Below are positions 8,160-16,943 of a stretch of DNA of 31,246 nt, one piece after another; the stretch's first letter is position 1, and each line of letters begins with the position of its first letter. Origin of the DNA: an uncultured Lentisphaeria bacterium (lineage in GTDB: Bacteria > Verrucomicrobiota > Lentisphaeria > JABSQK01 > CAJWLW01); the NCBI GenBank assembly GCA_913042885.1, contig CAJWLW010000024.1, positions 1 to 31,246 of the forward strand. Direction: 5' to 3'. The notes under the pieces are model-generated. The model was not told the origin of the DNA. It searched no databases and saw only the letters and a list, made by a program, of their open reading frames with translations. Position numbers and translations under genes: made by a program.

Positions 8160-10436
8160 TTACGTCTCCAACACCCTGATTTCATAGATGCCGCCCTCCT
8201 TGCCTTCCTTGAGCTGCGCGACAACCCTGAGTGCTGTCGTGGTTACCGGTTCGAAATTGACCCGGCTGAACCACACCGCGTCGGTGGTGTAACCGGACGG
8301 GCTGACGACCGGCCGCCAATTCTCCTTCGCATCGAGATATTCGACCCGCCAGGAATCGGGCGCCCACACAGTGCCGGAGTATGACTGGTCCACCCAGTAC
8401 ACCTCGAGGGCGAACACCGCCAACGCCTTCTCAAAAGTCAGGCACAACCATTCTTCCGTACCGGTCCGATGTGCCCAGTTGAACCAGGTCATCCTACTCC
8501 AGCGCGCCGGGCTGGACGGGAAGAGGCCGTCGTTGACCACCTCGATCGACGATCCTTCACCGGCAGCGGACGCCGTCAGCGCGGCGCCCATTGCCGCCGT
8601 GGGCTCGACTGGGTCCTCGGCGACAAGTGTCGTCTCCGGCATCCAGACCAGCATCTCCCCGGCTTCCCGATTGTCCTTGGCATAAAAGGGTATCGCTTTG
8701 AGCAGCGTCTCCGTTTCCGGTTCGGCCGGCCGGTAGAGCTCGTCCCGCCACAGCGTCGGGGCACGCCGGCGTCCGGCAGCAGTTACCGTCACCACGCCGC
8801 CGAGGAGATCTTTCTCGAAAGACTCTTTGAGCTCGGCGTCGCGCGGCAACGCCAGGTCCGTGACCTTGCCGCCGTTGTCGATCGCCTCGAAGCAATAAAG
8901 AAGCGGCCCTCTCTGCAAAGCGACACAGCCGGGGGAAGTCTTGATCTGCGGGTTGGCTTCCAAGCGCTCCGTCGCCATTGACAGGTCCAGGTCGACTGCA
9001 TCGCCGGTCTGCCACTGGCGCCTGAGCATTACATAGCCATCCGGCTCCTGCGAAGCGTTTGACGGCTCACCGTTGACTGCGATCGTGAACGTCTTGCTCC
9101 ATCCGGGCACACGGAGCATGAGCGCAAACTCCGTCGGCTGCGGCAGCTTGATCTCGAACCTGACATGCGACTCCCACGGGTAGTCGGTAACCTGCGTCAG
9201 CTCGATCTCCTGTCCCGACAGTTCGATCCGAGCCGTACTGCCGGCGAAGAGATTCACGTAGATCGCATCATCGGATACGGCATACATCCATTCGCTCACC
9301 TCGAGCATGCAGCGGACCCAATTCGGCGGACAACACCAGATGCGCGGGTCGCGATGCGTGTGGCCGCGGCTGAAGAGTGCGACGGAATAGAAAGTGCCAT
9401 CGCCCACCAGGCCGCCGGAGCCGAGGAATCCGTTATAGAGGGCCTGTTCCATGATATCGGCGTAGCGCGTGTCGGGCTGTGCGAGGAGCAAGCGATAGCT
9501 CATGAAAATGTTGCCGAGCGTCGCACACATCTCACAGTTGCTCTTCTTTTCGGAGAGATCATATGGGTTGTCAAACCCTTCTGTGGTGCACACTTCGCCG
9601 AGTCCGCCATTGACGTACATCTTGCGATTCACCATATCGCGCCAGACCCGGTCACCGGTCGCCAGCAACTCTTCGTCGGCGGTGCGAATTGCCACATCGA
9701 TCATCCCCGCAAAGAAATTCGTCGCGCGCACCGCGTGGCCATGGCCCTGGGCCTCGTCGATGTGTTCGGCATGGCGGGCGTATTCGACCAGTGCCCGTGC
9801 CCGCTCCAGGTATGCGCTCTCGCCGGTGACGTCGTACAACTTGGCCAGCGCCATTTCGACGCCCGGATGCCCGGCCCTGTCGAAAGGCACTTTGCCGCTG
9901 CGAAAGACATCCACGATGTGGTCGGCCACCCGCCGGGCAACGTCGAGCAGCGCGTGCTTTCCACTCAACCGATAGTAGGTTGCGGCGGCTTCCATGAGGT
10001 GGCCCGCCGCGAACAGCTCATGGTTGTCGATATCGCTCCAGTGTGGCGTCGCCCGCACCTGGTGGCAACTCTGCAGGTACCCGTCGCTTTCCTGGGCTTT
10101 GGCCACCACGTCGATACGCCGGTCCAGTTCCGCCTCGAGCTCGGCATCCGGCGCCAGCGCCAGGCCGGCTGCCATGGCTTCCAGCGTGTTGTGCACGAAC
10201 ATGTCCGACCAGCAATGCTGGTCGGTGCTGGGCGTGTACTTGCCTTCCACCTCACGCATCCCGGCCAAATACTCGAAGTCACCTATCAGCGGCTGGGAGG
10301 TCTCGAGAAGGTGCGGCAAATACACCTCGCGAACGCGCTTCAGCCACGGCGCCCAGAAGTTGTCGGTCAGGCGCACATCCTCGAATCTCACCGGCCTCAG
10401 CGGCTGGCGGCCGTCAATCTGTTGGTCGTCAGTCAA
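8160..10436 (-). CDS. GH127 family beta-L-arabinofuranosidase, copy A
   Basis: The protein has 758 residues. No ATG fits; the TTG at 10436-10434 has GGGAGG about 8 nt upstream. The sequence is a classic GH127 (DUF1680) enzyme: VRFEDVRLTDNFWAPWLKRV at the start, an (alpha/alpha)6 barrel to about residue 410, then beta domains. The zinc-thiolate active site is visible as Glu302 and Cys304 in CEMCATLGN and Cys368-Cys369 in IWCCPPNW, matching the Glu plus three-Cys ligand set of characterised members, in which one Cys is the nucleophile. The C-terminal 130 residues form a galactose-binding-like domain (VYWVDQSYSGTVWAPDSWRVEY, IYEIRVLET). The family releases beta-L-arabinofuranose from arabinan- or glycoprotein-type chains. 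No signal peptide is seen, so the enzyme is likely cytoplasmic. Copy B lies 46 nt upstream. Confidence 0.93.
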   Translation of the reverse strand: MTDDQQIDGRQPLRPVRFEDVRLTDNFWAPWLKRVREVYLPHLLETSQPLIGDFEYLAGMREVEGKYTPSTDQHCWSDMFVHNTLEAMAAGLALAPDAELEAELDRRIDVVAKAQESDGYLQSCHQVRATPHWSDIDNHELFAAGHLMEAAATYYRLSGKHALLDVARRVADHIVDVFRSGKVPFDRAGHPGVEMALAKLYDVTGESAYLERARALVEYARHAEHIDEAQGHGHAVRATNFFAGMIDVAIRTADEELLATGDRVWRDMVNRKMYVNGGLGEVCTTEGFDNPYDLSEKKSNCEMCATLGNIFMSYRLLLAQPDTRYADIMEQALYNGFLGSGGLVGDGTFYSVALFSRGHTHRDPRIWCCPPNWVRCMLEVSEWMYAVSDDAIYVNLFAGSTARIELSGQEIELTQVTDYPWESHVRFEIKLPQPTEFALMLRVPGWSKTFTIAVNGEPSNASQEPDGYVMLRRQWQTGDAVDLDLSMATERLEANPQIKTSPGCVALQRGPLLYCFEAIDNGGKVTDLALPRDAELKESFEKDLLGGVVTVTAAGRRRAPTLWRDELYRPAEPETETLLKAIPFYAKDNREAGEMLVWMPETTLVAEDPVEPTAAMGAALTASAAGEGSSIEVVNDGLFPSSPARWSRMTWFNWAHRTGTEEWLCLTFEKALAVFALEVYWVDQSYSGTVWAPDSWRVEYLDAKENWRPVVSPSGYTTDAVWFSRVNFEPVTTTALRVVAQLKEGKEGGIYEIRVLET

Positions 10437-10482
10437 TGGCCCAACCTCCCCTTTTGCTGTCCGTGTTATTGTTCATCGACGT

Positions 10483-12783
10483 TCAACGATCTTCATGCTT
10501 GCCATCCGTCTCCAGCACCCTGACCTGGTAGATGCCTCCCTGCTTGCCTTCCTTCAGCTGCGCGACAACCCTGAGCGCCTTGGTTCGCACCGGCTCGAAA
10601 TTGACCCGGCTGAACCACACCTGGTCGGTGGTATAGCCCGATGGGCTGATGACCGGCTGCCACTTTTCCCTCTCATCGAGGTATTCGACTCGCCAGGACT
10701 CGGGAGCCCACGTGGTTCCATTCCAGAACTCGTCCAGCCAGTACACCTTGACGGCAAACAGTTCCAGGCTCTTCCCGAAAGTCAGGCTCAGCCATTCTTC
10801 AGTACCGAGCCGATCTCCCCACTTGAAACCGGGCGTCTTCCCCCAGCGCATCGGGCTTGAAGGAACGAGCCCGTCGTTGACCGCCTCGGGCGGCCACTCG
10901 TCAACCGAAACAGAAGCCTCTACCTTCGCGTCCATCGCTGCCGTGGTACCCATTTGATCTTCGGCGACAAGCGTCGTCTCGGGGATCCAGACCAGCATCT
11001 CCCCTGCTTGCCGATTGTCCCTGGCGTAAAAAGGCACCGCTTTCAGAATCGTCTCCTTTTCCGGCTTGACCGGCCGGTAGAGCTCGTCCTTCCACTCGTG
11101 TGACGTCCTGCGGCGCCCGGCGGCACTCACCGTCACCACGCCGCCCAGGACATCTTCTTCAAAGAGTTCCTTCAGCTCGGCGTCACGCGGCAGCGCCAGG
11201 TCCATAACCTTCCCACCGTTATCCATCGCCTCGAAGCAGTAAAGGATCGGCCCTCTCCTCAAGGCCACACATCCCGGTGAAGTCTTGATCTGCGGGTTGG
11301 CTTCCAGGCGCTCGGTTTCCATTGACAGATTCAGGTCGACCACATCGCCCGCTTTCCACTCGCGGTTGAAAGTTACATAGCCATCCTGCCCCTGTAAAGC
11401 GTTTAATTTTTCGCCATTAACACTTGTCGAAAACCCCTTGCTCCATCCGGGCACCCGGAGTTTCAGAGAGAACTCTGTCGGACCGGGCACCTTGACCTCA
11501 AATCTCACCTGCGGATTCCAGGGGTAATCGGTGACCTGGGTCAGTTCGATCTTTTGCCCGGAGACCTCCATCTGGGCCGTACTGCCGGCAAAGAGATTCA
11601 CGTATATCTGGTCATCGGAAACAGCGTACATCCATTCGCTCATCTCGAGCATACAGCGCGTCCAGTTCGGCGGACAACACCAGATGCGCTGGTCGCGACG
11701 GGTGTGGCCGCGGCTGAAAATCGATACGGAATAGAAGATACCCCTGCCGTCCATGCCGCCGGAGCCGAGGAATCCGTTATAGAGCGCCTGCTCCATGATG
11801 TCGGCGTAGCGCGTGTCGGGCCGGGCGAGGATCAAGCGGTGGCTCAGAAGAATACTCCCCAGCGCGGCGCACATCTCAGCGTTGCACTTCCTGTCGGAGA
11901 GGTCATAGGGTTTGTAGAATCCTTCCAGCGTACATACTTCACCGAGCCCGCCGTGAACATACATTCTGCGATTCACCATGTCACGCCAGGCCCGCTCGGC
12001 GGTGGTCAGGAGCTCTTCATCCCCGGTGCGTATTGCCACATCTACCATCCCCGCGAACAGATTCGTAGCTCGCACCGCGTGTCCGTCGCCGTGGGCGTCG
12101 TCGATATGCTCGGCATGGCGAGCGTACTCGACCAGAGACCGCGCCCGCTCGAGGTATGCTTCCTTGCCGGTAACATCGTACAACTTGACGAGTCCCATTT
12201 CCACTGCAGCGCAACCGGATCGATCGAAAGGTACGTGCCCGCCTTCGAACTCATCGACAATGTGGTCGGCCATCCGCACGGCAACATCCAGCAGCGTCCG
12301 CTTTCCGGTTAACCGGCAGTGAGCCGCCGCGGCTTCCATGAGATGGCCCGCCACGAACAGTTCATCGCCGTCAATATCGTTCAAGCGGGGTTTGGCGCGC
12401 ACCTGGCAGTAGCAGTTAAGGTACCCGTCGCTGTCCTGGGCCCTTGCCATTATGTCGATGAGCCGGTCCAATTCGGACTCGAGCTCGACATCGGGCTCCA
12501 TGGCCAAACAGGCAACCATAGTCTCCATCGTGTTGTACACGAACATATCCGACCAGCAAGGCTGGCTGCAGGGCACATGGTCTCCTTCCACCTGATGCAT
12601 CCCGGCCAGGTACTCGAAGTCGCGCACCAGCGGCCGGGTGGTCTCGAGAAGATGCGGTAATGTGACATCGCGAATGCGCTTCAGCCACGGTGACCAGAAG
12701 TTGTCGTGCAGGCGGACATCCTCGAATCTCACCGGCCTCAGCGGCCGGCGGCCGGCAATCTGTTCACAGTCGGTCAATGGCAC
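10483..12783 (-). CDS. GH127 family beta-L-arabinofuranosidase, copy B
   Basis: The protein has 766 residues and is a close paralogue of copy A, by eye about two thirds identical along the full length, including the C-terminal galactose-binding-like domain. The predicted zinc and nucleophile residues are kept: Glu303 and Cys305 in NAEMCAALGS and Cys369-Cys370 in WCCPPNWTRC. The GTG at 12783 has GAGGA 7 nt upstream; a TTG two codons later aligns with the start of copy A and is the alternative. There is no signal peptide. The copies differ in segments near the active-site barrel, such as YLNCYCQVRAKPRLNDIDG here against YLQSCHQVRATPHWSDIDN in copy A, so substrate specificity may differ. It lies between the 690-residue toroid protein and copy A on the same strand, probably in one transcript. 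Confidence 0.93.
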   Translation of the reverse strand: MPLTDCEQIAGRRPLRPVRFEDVRLHDNFWSPWLKRIRDVTLPHLLETTRPLVRDFEYLAGMHQVEGDHVPCSQPCWSDMFVYNTMETMVACLAMEPDVELESELDRLIDIMARAQDSDGYLNCYCQVRAKPRLNDIDGDELFVAGHLMEAAAAHCRLTGKRTLLDVAVRMADHIVDEFEGGHVPFDRSGCAAVEMGLVKLYDVTGKEAYLERARSLVEYARHAEHIDDAHGDGHAVRATNLFAGMVDVAIRTGDEELLTTAERAWRDMVNRRMYVHGGLGEVCTLEGFYKPYDLSDRKCNAEMCAALGSILLSHRLILARPDTRYADIMEQALYNGFLGSGGMDGRGIFYSVSIFSRGHTRRDQRIWCCPPNWTRCMLEMSEWMYAVSDDQIYVNLFAGSTAQMEVSGQKIELTQVTDYPWNPQVRFEVKVPGPTEFSLKLRVPGWSKGFSTSVNGEKLNALQGQDGYVTFNREWKAGDVVDLNLSMETERLEANPQIKTSPGCVALRRGPILYCFEAMDNGGKVMDLALPRDAELKELFEEDVLGGVVTVSAAGRRRTSHEWKDELYRPVKPEKETILKAVPFYARDNRQAGEMLVWIPETTLVAEDQMGTTAAMDAKVEASVSVDEWPPEAVNDGLVPSSPMRWGKTPGFKWGDRLGTEEWLSLTFGKSLELFAVKVYWLDEFWNGTTWAPESWRVEYLDEREKWQPVISPSGYTTDQVWFSRVNFEPVRTKALRVVAQLKEGKQGGIYQVRVLETDGKHEDR

Positions 12784-12854
12784 GGGATTGTCCTCGATTT
12801 TTCCTCTTGCATATTGGGTGGAAGCCTACCGACTGAACACAGAGAAATCAAGCT

Positions 12855-14927
12855 TCACCCGCCCAGCACCGTTTGCCGATCTTCGCGCTCCGCATCGAGG
12901 ACGGCGCCGGCCAGTCCTTCCAGCACGGAGGCGGACGCCCAGCAGTGGCCGCAGAACCAGGTTGCCGCGGGCGAGCCGTCGTCAAAGCGCTCCACCAGCA
13001 ACGCGTCTGTGTAGCAGAAGCGTTCGTTGATAAGCCCGCGCCTACCCCAGCCATAGTGCTTCTCGTCGCGCAGGTAGACAGTGAGGCTCCAGCGGATCGT
13101 ATCGATCAGGCGCGAAGCGAGATACGGGTCCGCGGTATGCCGGACGGCGTACAGGATGCTCGCTGCAACCGCAGTGCCCATGGGGTGGATATGGGAATTG
13201 TTGACCGAGGTCACGGAGCCGCCCGTGGAACACCAGTTCAGAGACTTGAGCGGCTCGACCTCGTTGACGACGTTATAGGCGAACTTCCACGAAAACTCGT
13301 AGTCCAGGCCGGTCTGCAGGTCCTGCAAAAAGCGCTCGTCGCCGGTTTGCTCGTGCATGATACGGGCCGCGTTGATCCAGGCGAGAATCCCTTCCTCGTC
13401 GGGGCTCTTGTGAATGTCGTGTGGGCCGCCGCTGGCATCGAATGCCTCGACATGCCGGCGGTAAAAGTCCATGGCTGCGGTGGCGGCTTCGAGGTACTTA
13501 TTATCCCCGGTGATCCCGTACAGCGTCGCCAGGGCGGGGGTGAACCAGCAGCCGCTGAAACCGTCGCTGTCGAGGATGCTGCCGTCGTCCTCGCTGTAGG
13601 TGTAGCCGAAGCCGCCGGCCGCGGTCTGCGTGTCGACGACGTGATCCAGTACGCGGTTGGCCGCGGCGCGCCAGGCCGGCTGATCGATCCCGGCGTCCTT
13701 TTCGAGTTGGTAGGCGAGCAGGAGATAATGACAGGCCTGACCGTTCACGTACCCGGAATGCCCCGGGTTCTCCAGGCAGGGATACCACCAACCGCGGGTG
13801 TTCCACTGTTTTTCGACCGAATTGTAGTTCTCGAAAAACAGCGTGCTTTGCGCCGAGATCGCGTTCTCCGCAATATTCGAAAGTACGCCGCGGGCGCAGG
13901 ACAGCCACTGTTCGTTTCCCAGTTGCCGGCCGGCCACCAGCAGGGGATAGGCCGCCATTGTGCCGCCGCACCAACCGGTCAGGAAGTTGTTGTCGACTTT
14001 CTCCTGTATACGGGTCGTGTTTTTGAAGATTGTGGTGTCGAAATTCACCCCGGCCGGGTTGTAGGCTTCGTCGACCAGGGCCTGGGCGATGGCCGGCACG
14101 GCATCGGCGACTGAACCGGCATCCCCGATCTCATCGTGCAGGAACGCATAGGCCTCACGCAGCAGCAGGCCGGCCGCCCGGTGCCGGGCATCGTGTGTGA
14201 AACAGAACAGGAAGAAATCGGACTCGACCGGCGCCCGGTCCAGGTCGACACAACCTTCCGGCCGGCTCACGAAGTTGCGGCCCGACAGACAGCAGTAGAC
14301 AAAGGGCGCATTCATGAACCCAAGCGAGAACGTCAGGCGCCGCGGCCGCGCCGCGTTGATGCCGATGCCGTTCTTCTCCGCGACACCGCCGCCGGCGTGG
14401 ATGCTGACATCCCTGCCGCCCATGGCATAGACCCGGCTGCCGGTGATCACCGACGTCGTGCCGTGGCTCGACCGGTCGGCGCGCACCAGCCATTCGTCTG
14501 CTCGCCACGGCTTTGACGGCACGTACTCGCCGTCGTCAACCAGCTGTGGATAGGTGGCGTCCGGACTGTTGCCGCCACGGTTGTTGCCGTACATGAACGC
14601 CGGGACGAACGCGAAGCCGTCCTCGTCCTCGGGCAGGGTCCAGACGAGACGGATCATGCAATGTCCCCGGCCCGAGGCCCGGAACTTTCCTGTGAGCCCG
14701 GCCTCACTCGCGGTCATGTCCAGACATACCTCGACCTGTTCGTCGGCACAGTGGAAATGCACGCGAACACCGGCATCATGGTTTTCGACGCGGCCCGCTT
14801 CGCAGCGGTGCTGCACCAGGTTGTTGGCGGGCCGGATCACACTGGCGGTGAGCGACCCTGCCGGGCACGCATCCAGCAGCACTGCGATGCGCGACGGATC
14901 GTCCTTCTTCAGCTCAAGCTCGTGCAT
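12855..14927 (-). CDS. Large (alpha/alpha)-toroid protein, probable glycan-active enzyme
   Basis: The protein has 690 residues, starting at an ATG with AGAGGG about 6 nt upstream and followed by MHELELKKDDPSRIAVLL, with no signal peptide. The first half is beta-rich (VRVHFHCADEQVEVCLDMTA, LTFSLGFMNAPFVYCCLSG). From about residue 260 to the end it is helical with repeated aromatic and acidic elements: FLTGWCGGTMAAYPLL, NTRGWWYPCLENPGHSGYVN, GGFGYTYSEDDGSILDSDGF, DIHKSPDEEGILAWINAARI and SVNNSHIHPMGT. A beta-sandwich followed by an alpha-toroid is the common plan of many lyases and glycosidases, such as GH88/105-, GH95- and PL-type enzymes. I cannot place it in a family. It sits between the catabolic operon and the GH127 pair, so a role on arabinose- or uronate-containing oligosaccharides in the cytoplasm is likely but inferred. 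Confidence 0.7.
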   Translation of the reverse strand: MHELELKKDDPSRIAVLLDACPAGSLTASVIRPANNLVQHRCEAGRVENHDAGVRVHFHCADEQVEVCLDMTASEAGLTGKFRASGRGHCMIRLVWTLPEDEDGFAFVPAFMYGNNRGGNSPDATYPQLVDDGEYVPSKPWRADEWLVRADRSSHGTTSVITGSRVYAMGGRDVSIHAGGGVAEKNGIGINAARPRRLTFSLGFMNAPFVYCCLSGRNFVSRPEGCVDLDRAPVESDFFLFCFTHDARHRAAGLLLREAYAFLHDEIGDAGSVADAVPAIAQALVDEAYNPAGVNFDTTIFKNTTRIQEKVDNNFLTGWCGGTMAAYPLLVAGRQLGNEQWLSCARGVLSNIAENAISAQSTLFFENYNSVEKQWNTRGWWYPCLENPGHSGYVNGQACHYLLLAYQLEKDAGIDQPAWRAAANRVLDHVVDTQTAAGGFGYTYSEDDGSILDSDGFSGCWFTPALATLYGITGDNKYLEAATAAMDFYRRHVEAFDASGGPHDIHKSPDEEGILAWINAARIMHEQTGDERFLQDLQTGLDYEFSWKFAYNVVNEVEPLKSLNWCSTGGSVTSVNNSHIHPMGTAVAASILYAVRHTADPYLASRLIDTIRWSLTVYLRDEKHYGWGRRGLINERFCYTDALLVERFDDGSPAATWFCGHCWASASVLEGLAGAVLDAEREDRQTVLGG

Positions 14928-15056
14928 GGGATCCCTCTAATCGTCCGTATTTCTGACAATTTCGTTCGCTCGAATTCAACAATGAACTGCCGCCGGAGTT
15001 CACGGCGTACCGTTCAGCGTTTCCGCAACATCGCCCTGATCGGACTTGCCTCCACT

Positions 15057-15090
15057 CCGGGCCCCCTCAGTGGTGCGGCACTCGGCCCGG
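15057..15090. other. GC-rich imperfect hairpin in the cyclase remnant
   Basis: A 7-bp inverted repeat (CCGGGCC against GGCCCGG) encloses a second 4-bp pairing (AGTG against CACT). No T-run follows on either side, so it is not a standard intrinsic terminator. It lies between the end of the catabolic operon and the 690-residue toroid gene, and may damp read-through or be incidental to a decayed gene. Confidence 0.25.
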
Positions 15091-15152
15091 CCAGGTCACA
15101 ACAGCGCCGCATCCATGGAACGGGTGATGTCGATCCAGTCGCTCACGAGCAT
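15080..15152 (-). pseudogene. Frameshifted N-terminal fragment of a cyclase/kynurenine-formamidase-like gene
   Basis: An ATG at 15152, 11 nt after the stop of the 3HCDH-like gene, opens MLVSDWIDITRSMDAA, which resembles the N-terminal W.DIT..(M/L) strand of the cyclase family (kynurenine formamidase-like metal hydrolases). That frame stops at 15096, but shifting one base within the alanine-leucine codons gives VVTWPG, matching the next family motif, WPGD. Downstream, to 14928, I see no further motif, including the HxGTHxDAPxHF metal site. The gene would therefore be both frameshifted and truncated; normal members have 200-270 residues. The call rests on two short motifs in the right order and spacing. 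Confidence 0.45.
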
Positions 15153-15163
15153 GTGTTTCGGGC

Positions 15164-16111
15164 TCACAGAAGGTTCCGCTCCTTCAGATAGGCGAGCTGG
15201 TGAACGATCTGGCTGTCACGGGCATCGATCAGAGACTGCGGGTCGCGCTCGCTCCAATCGTAGAAGCCCCGGCCACTCTTCATGCCCAGCTCACCGCGAG
15301 CGACGCTGTCGGCGAGTGCCGGGACCGGCTTGGGGTCGTTGCAGAGCGCTGCCGGCAGATACTGATGGATCGTCTCGATCAGATCGAGACCGACCAGGTC
15401 CATATTTTCGAGTGGCCCGACCGCCGCTAACCGCAAGCCGAAGGTCAGCCGCGCCACGCGGTCGATGTCGGCCGGGGAGGCAACGCCGCATTCAACCAGG
15501 TAAATCGCTTCGCGCCAAAGCGCATGAAGCATGCGATTGCCAATGAAGCCCGGCACATCTTTTTCAACGCGCACCGGGATCTTGCCGATCGACTCGATCA
15601 GTTCGCAAACCCGGTCCATGACACTGTCGAGCGTCTGCTCGCCGCGGACGACCTCCACCAACGGCATCAGGTGCGGCGGGTTCCAGAAGTGCGTTCCCAC
15701 CAGCTGCTCCGCGCACCCGCTGCGGCGGCCCAGTTCCGTAATGCTCAGGCCGCTGGTGGTGGTGATAAAGATCGCACCGCGCATCCTGCAGCCGGCCAGC
15801 CGCTGGAACAGATCCACCTTCTGGTCCATCTCTTCGGCAATGCAGTCCATGACCAGGTCGGCCTGCTCGTCAACCGGGTGCAGATCGTGCACAGACTGGA
15901 TCACGCCCCCGGATTGCGGGGACGGTCCGACATGAGACTGCATCCAGTCTTCAAGCGTTGCCAATGTCTGCTGCACCGCCTGGAGTTTGTCCGGGTTTCT
16001 ACCCCAAAGCAGAACCTCGTAGCCGCTGCGCTTGAAGGCAACCGCTGCCGCGGCGCCCATCTGACCGATTCCGCAAATACCGATTCGGTGGATGTCCAGG
16101 CTTACTTCCAT
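15164..16111 (-). CDS. 3-hydroxyacyl-CoA dehydrogenase-family NAD-dependent dehydrogenase
   Basis: The protein has 315 residues from the ATG at 16111-16109, preceded by GGGAAAG. The N-terminal Rossmann fold shows RIGICGIGQMGAAAAVAFKR and VLLWGRNPDKL. The catalytic part is LVGTHFWNPPHLMPLVEVVR with its conserved His, followed by KDVPGFIGNRM and a C-terminal helical domain ending GMKSGRGFYDW. This is the complete 3HCDH plan. Besides 3-hydroxybutyryl-CoA dehydrogenases the family includes L-gulonate 3-dehydrogenase and carnitine 3-dehydrogenase, which oxidise free 3-hydroxy acids. In a cluster full of sugar-acid enzymes, with no thiolase or CoA ligase nearby, a sugar-acid 3-dehydrogenase seems the better reading (inference). 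It starts 4 nt after the stop of the upstream SDR gene, so the two are probably translated together. Confidence 0.85.
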   Translation of the reverse strand: MEVSLDIHRIGICGIGQMGAAAAVAFKRSGYEVLLWGRNPDKLQAVQQTLATLEDWMQSHVGPSPQSGGVIQSVHDLHPVDEQADLVMDCIAEEMDQKVDLFQRLAGCRMRGAIFITTTSGLSITELGRRSGCAEQLVGTHFWNPPHLMPLVEVVRGEQTLDSVMDRVCELIESIGKIPVRVEKDVPGFIGNRMLHALWREAIYLVECGVASPADIDRVARLTFGLRLAAVGPLENMDLVGLDLIETIHQYLPAALCNDPKPVPALADSVARGELGMKSGRGFYDWSERDPQSLIDARDSQIVHQLAYLKERNLL

Positions 16112-16115
16112 GCGG

Positions 16116-16943
16116 TTATCTTTCCCGTTTCGGCGGCGCCACGGAAATGCCTTCGAGCCCACCGCTCACCCGCCAGACTTCGCCGGTGACCCAGGATGCC
16201 GCGTCGCTGCAGAGGAACGCCACGGTGGCGGCGATGTCTGTCGGTTCGCCCCAGCGCCCGAGCGGCACGGCGGTGCGGATGCGCTCGATCATCTCGTCCT
16301 CGGTCAGGTCCAGCGACAGGCAGCGCTGGGCCATGACCTTCTTGTTGAACTCGGTGTAGACCGGGCCCGGACTCACGGCGTTGACCCGGACTCCGTAGGC
16401 CGCCAACTCCATTGCCAGGGTCCTGGTCAGGCTGATCACGCCGGCTTTCGAAACATTGTATGAAGCCACCAGGGCGGGCGGATTATGGGCGTTCATCGAG
16501 GCAATGTTGACAATGGCGCCGGACTCTTGACGTTCCATCTGACGGGCGGCCGCACGACAGCAATTGAAGGTGCCGGTGATATTCACATCCAGCACGCGCT
16601 GCCACTCATCGTCGCTCAGTTCGACAATCGGCACCACCTTCTGGCCGAGGCCGGCACTGTTCACCAGGATGTCGAGCCGGCCGTGGGCGGCAGCGATCTG
16701 TGCCATGACATCATCGACTTGACCGCTGTCGGTGACATCCAACCGCATGGCCGCTGCGGTGCTGCCTGCTTGACACAAGCTGTCGGCCGCCGACTGTGTT
16801 TTCTCGAGTTGCAGGTCGGCCAGTGTCACCGTGGCACCGGCCCCGGCCAGCTGCTCGGCAATGGCCAGCCCAAGGCCCTGGGCCGCGCCGGTGACGACGG
16901 CAACCATCCCGTCGACCGAGAATTCTGCGCTTGGTAAACTCAT
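16116..16943 (-). CDS. SDR-family NAD(P)-dependent oxidoreductase (second SDR)
   Basis: The protein has 275 residues from the ATG at 16943, which overlaps the stop of the aldolase gene as ATGA; GAGGAG lies 8 nt upstream inside that gene. Classical short-chain dehydrogenase features are VVTGAAQGLGLAIAEQL for the cofactor loop, Asp43 in TLADLQ suggesting NAD preference, NSAG (95-98) where most members have NNAG, and the triad Ser149, Tyr162 and Lys166 in SYNVSK. PGPVYTEF and VTGEVWRVSGGL close the fold. The enzyme would oxidise or reduce a hydroxyl of a sugar, sugar lactone or sugar acid in the cytoplasm. Its position between an HpcH/HpaI aldolase and a 3HCDH-like dehydrogenase favours a 2-keto-3-deoxy sugar acid or aldose as substrate. 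That is inferred from context only. Confidence 0.92.
   Translation of the reverse strand: MSLPSAEFSVDGMVAVVTGAAQGLGLAIAEQLAGAGATVTLADLQLEKTQSAADSLCQAGSTAAAMRLDVTDSGQVDDVMAQIAAAHGRLDILVNSAGLGQKVVPIVELSDDEWQRVLDVNITGTFNCCRAAARQMERQESGAIVNIASMNAHNPPALVASYNVSKAGVISLTRTLAMELAAYGVRVNAVSPGPVYTEFNKKVMAQRCLSLDLTEDEMIERIRTAVPLGRWGEPTDIAATVAFLCSDAASWVTGEVWRVSGGLEGISVAPPKRER

Noticed and set aside
9165..10523. Open frame of 452 codons on the plus strand
   Set aside because: It lies entirely opposite GH127 copy A, whose motifs and domain order are clear; the open antisense frame follows from high GC and codon bias.
12873..14114. Open frame of 413 codons on the plus strand
   Set aside because: Antisense of the 690-residue toroid gene; its translation is rich in Arg, Gly and His with no domain-like pattern.
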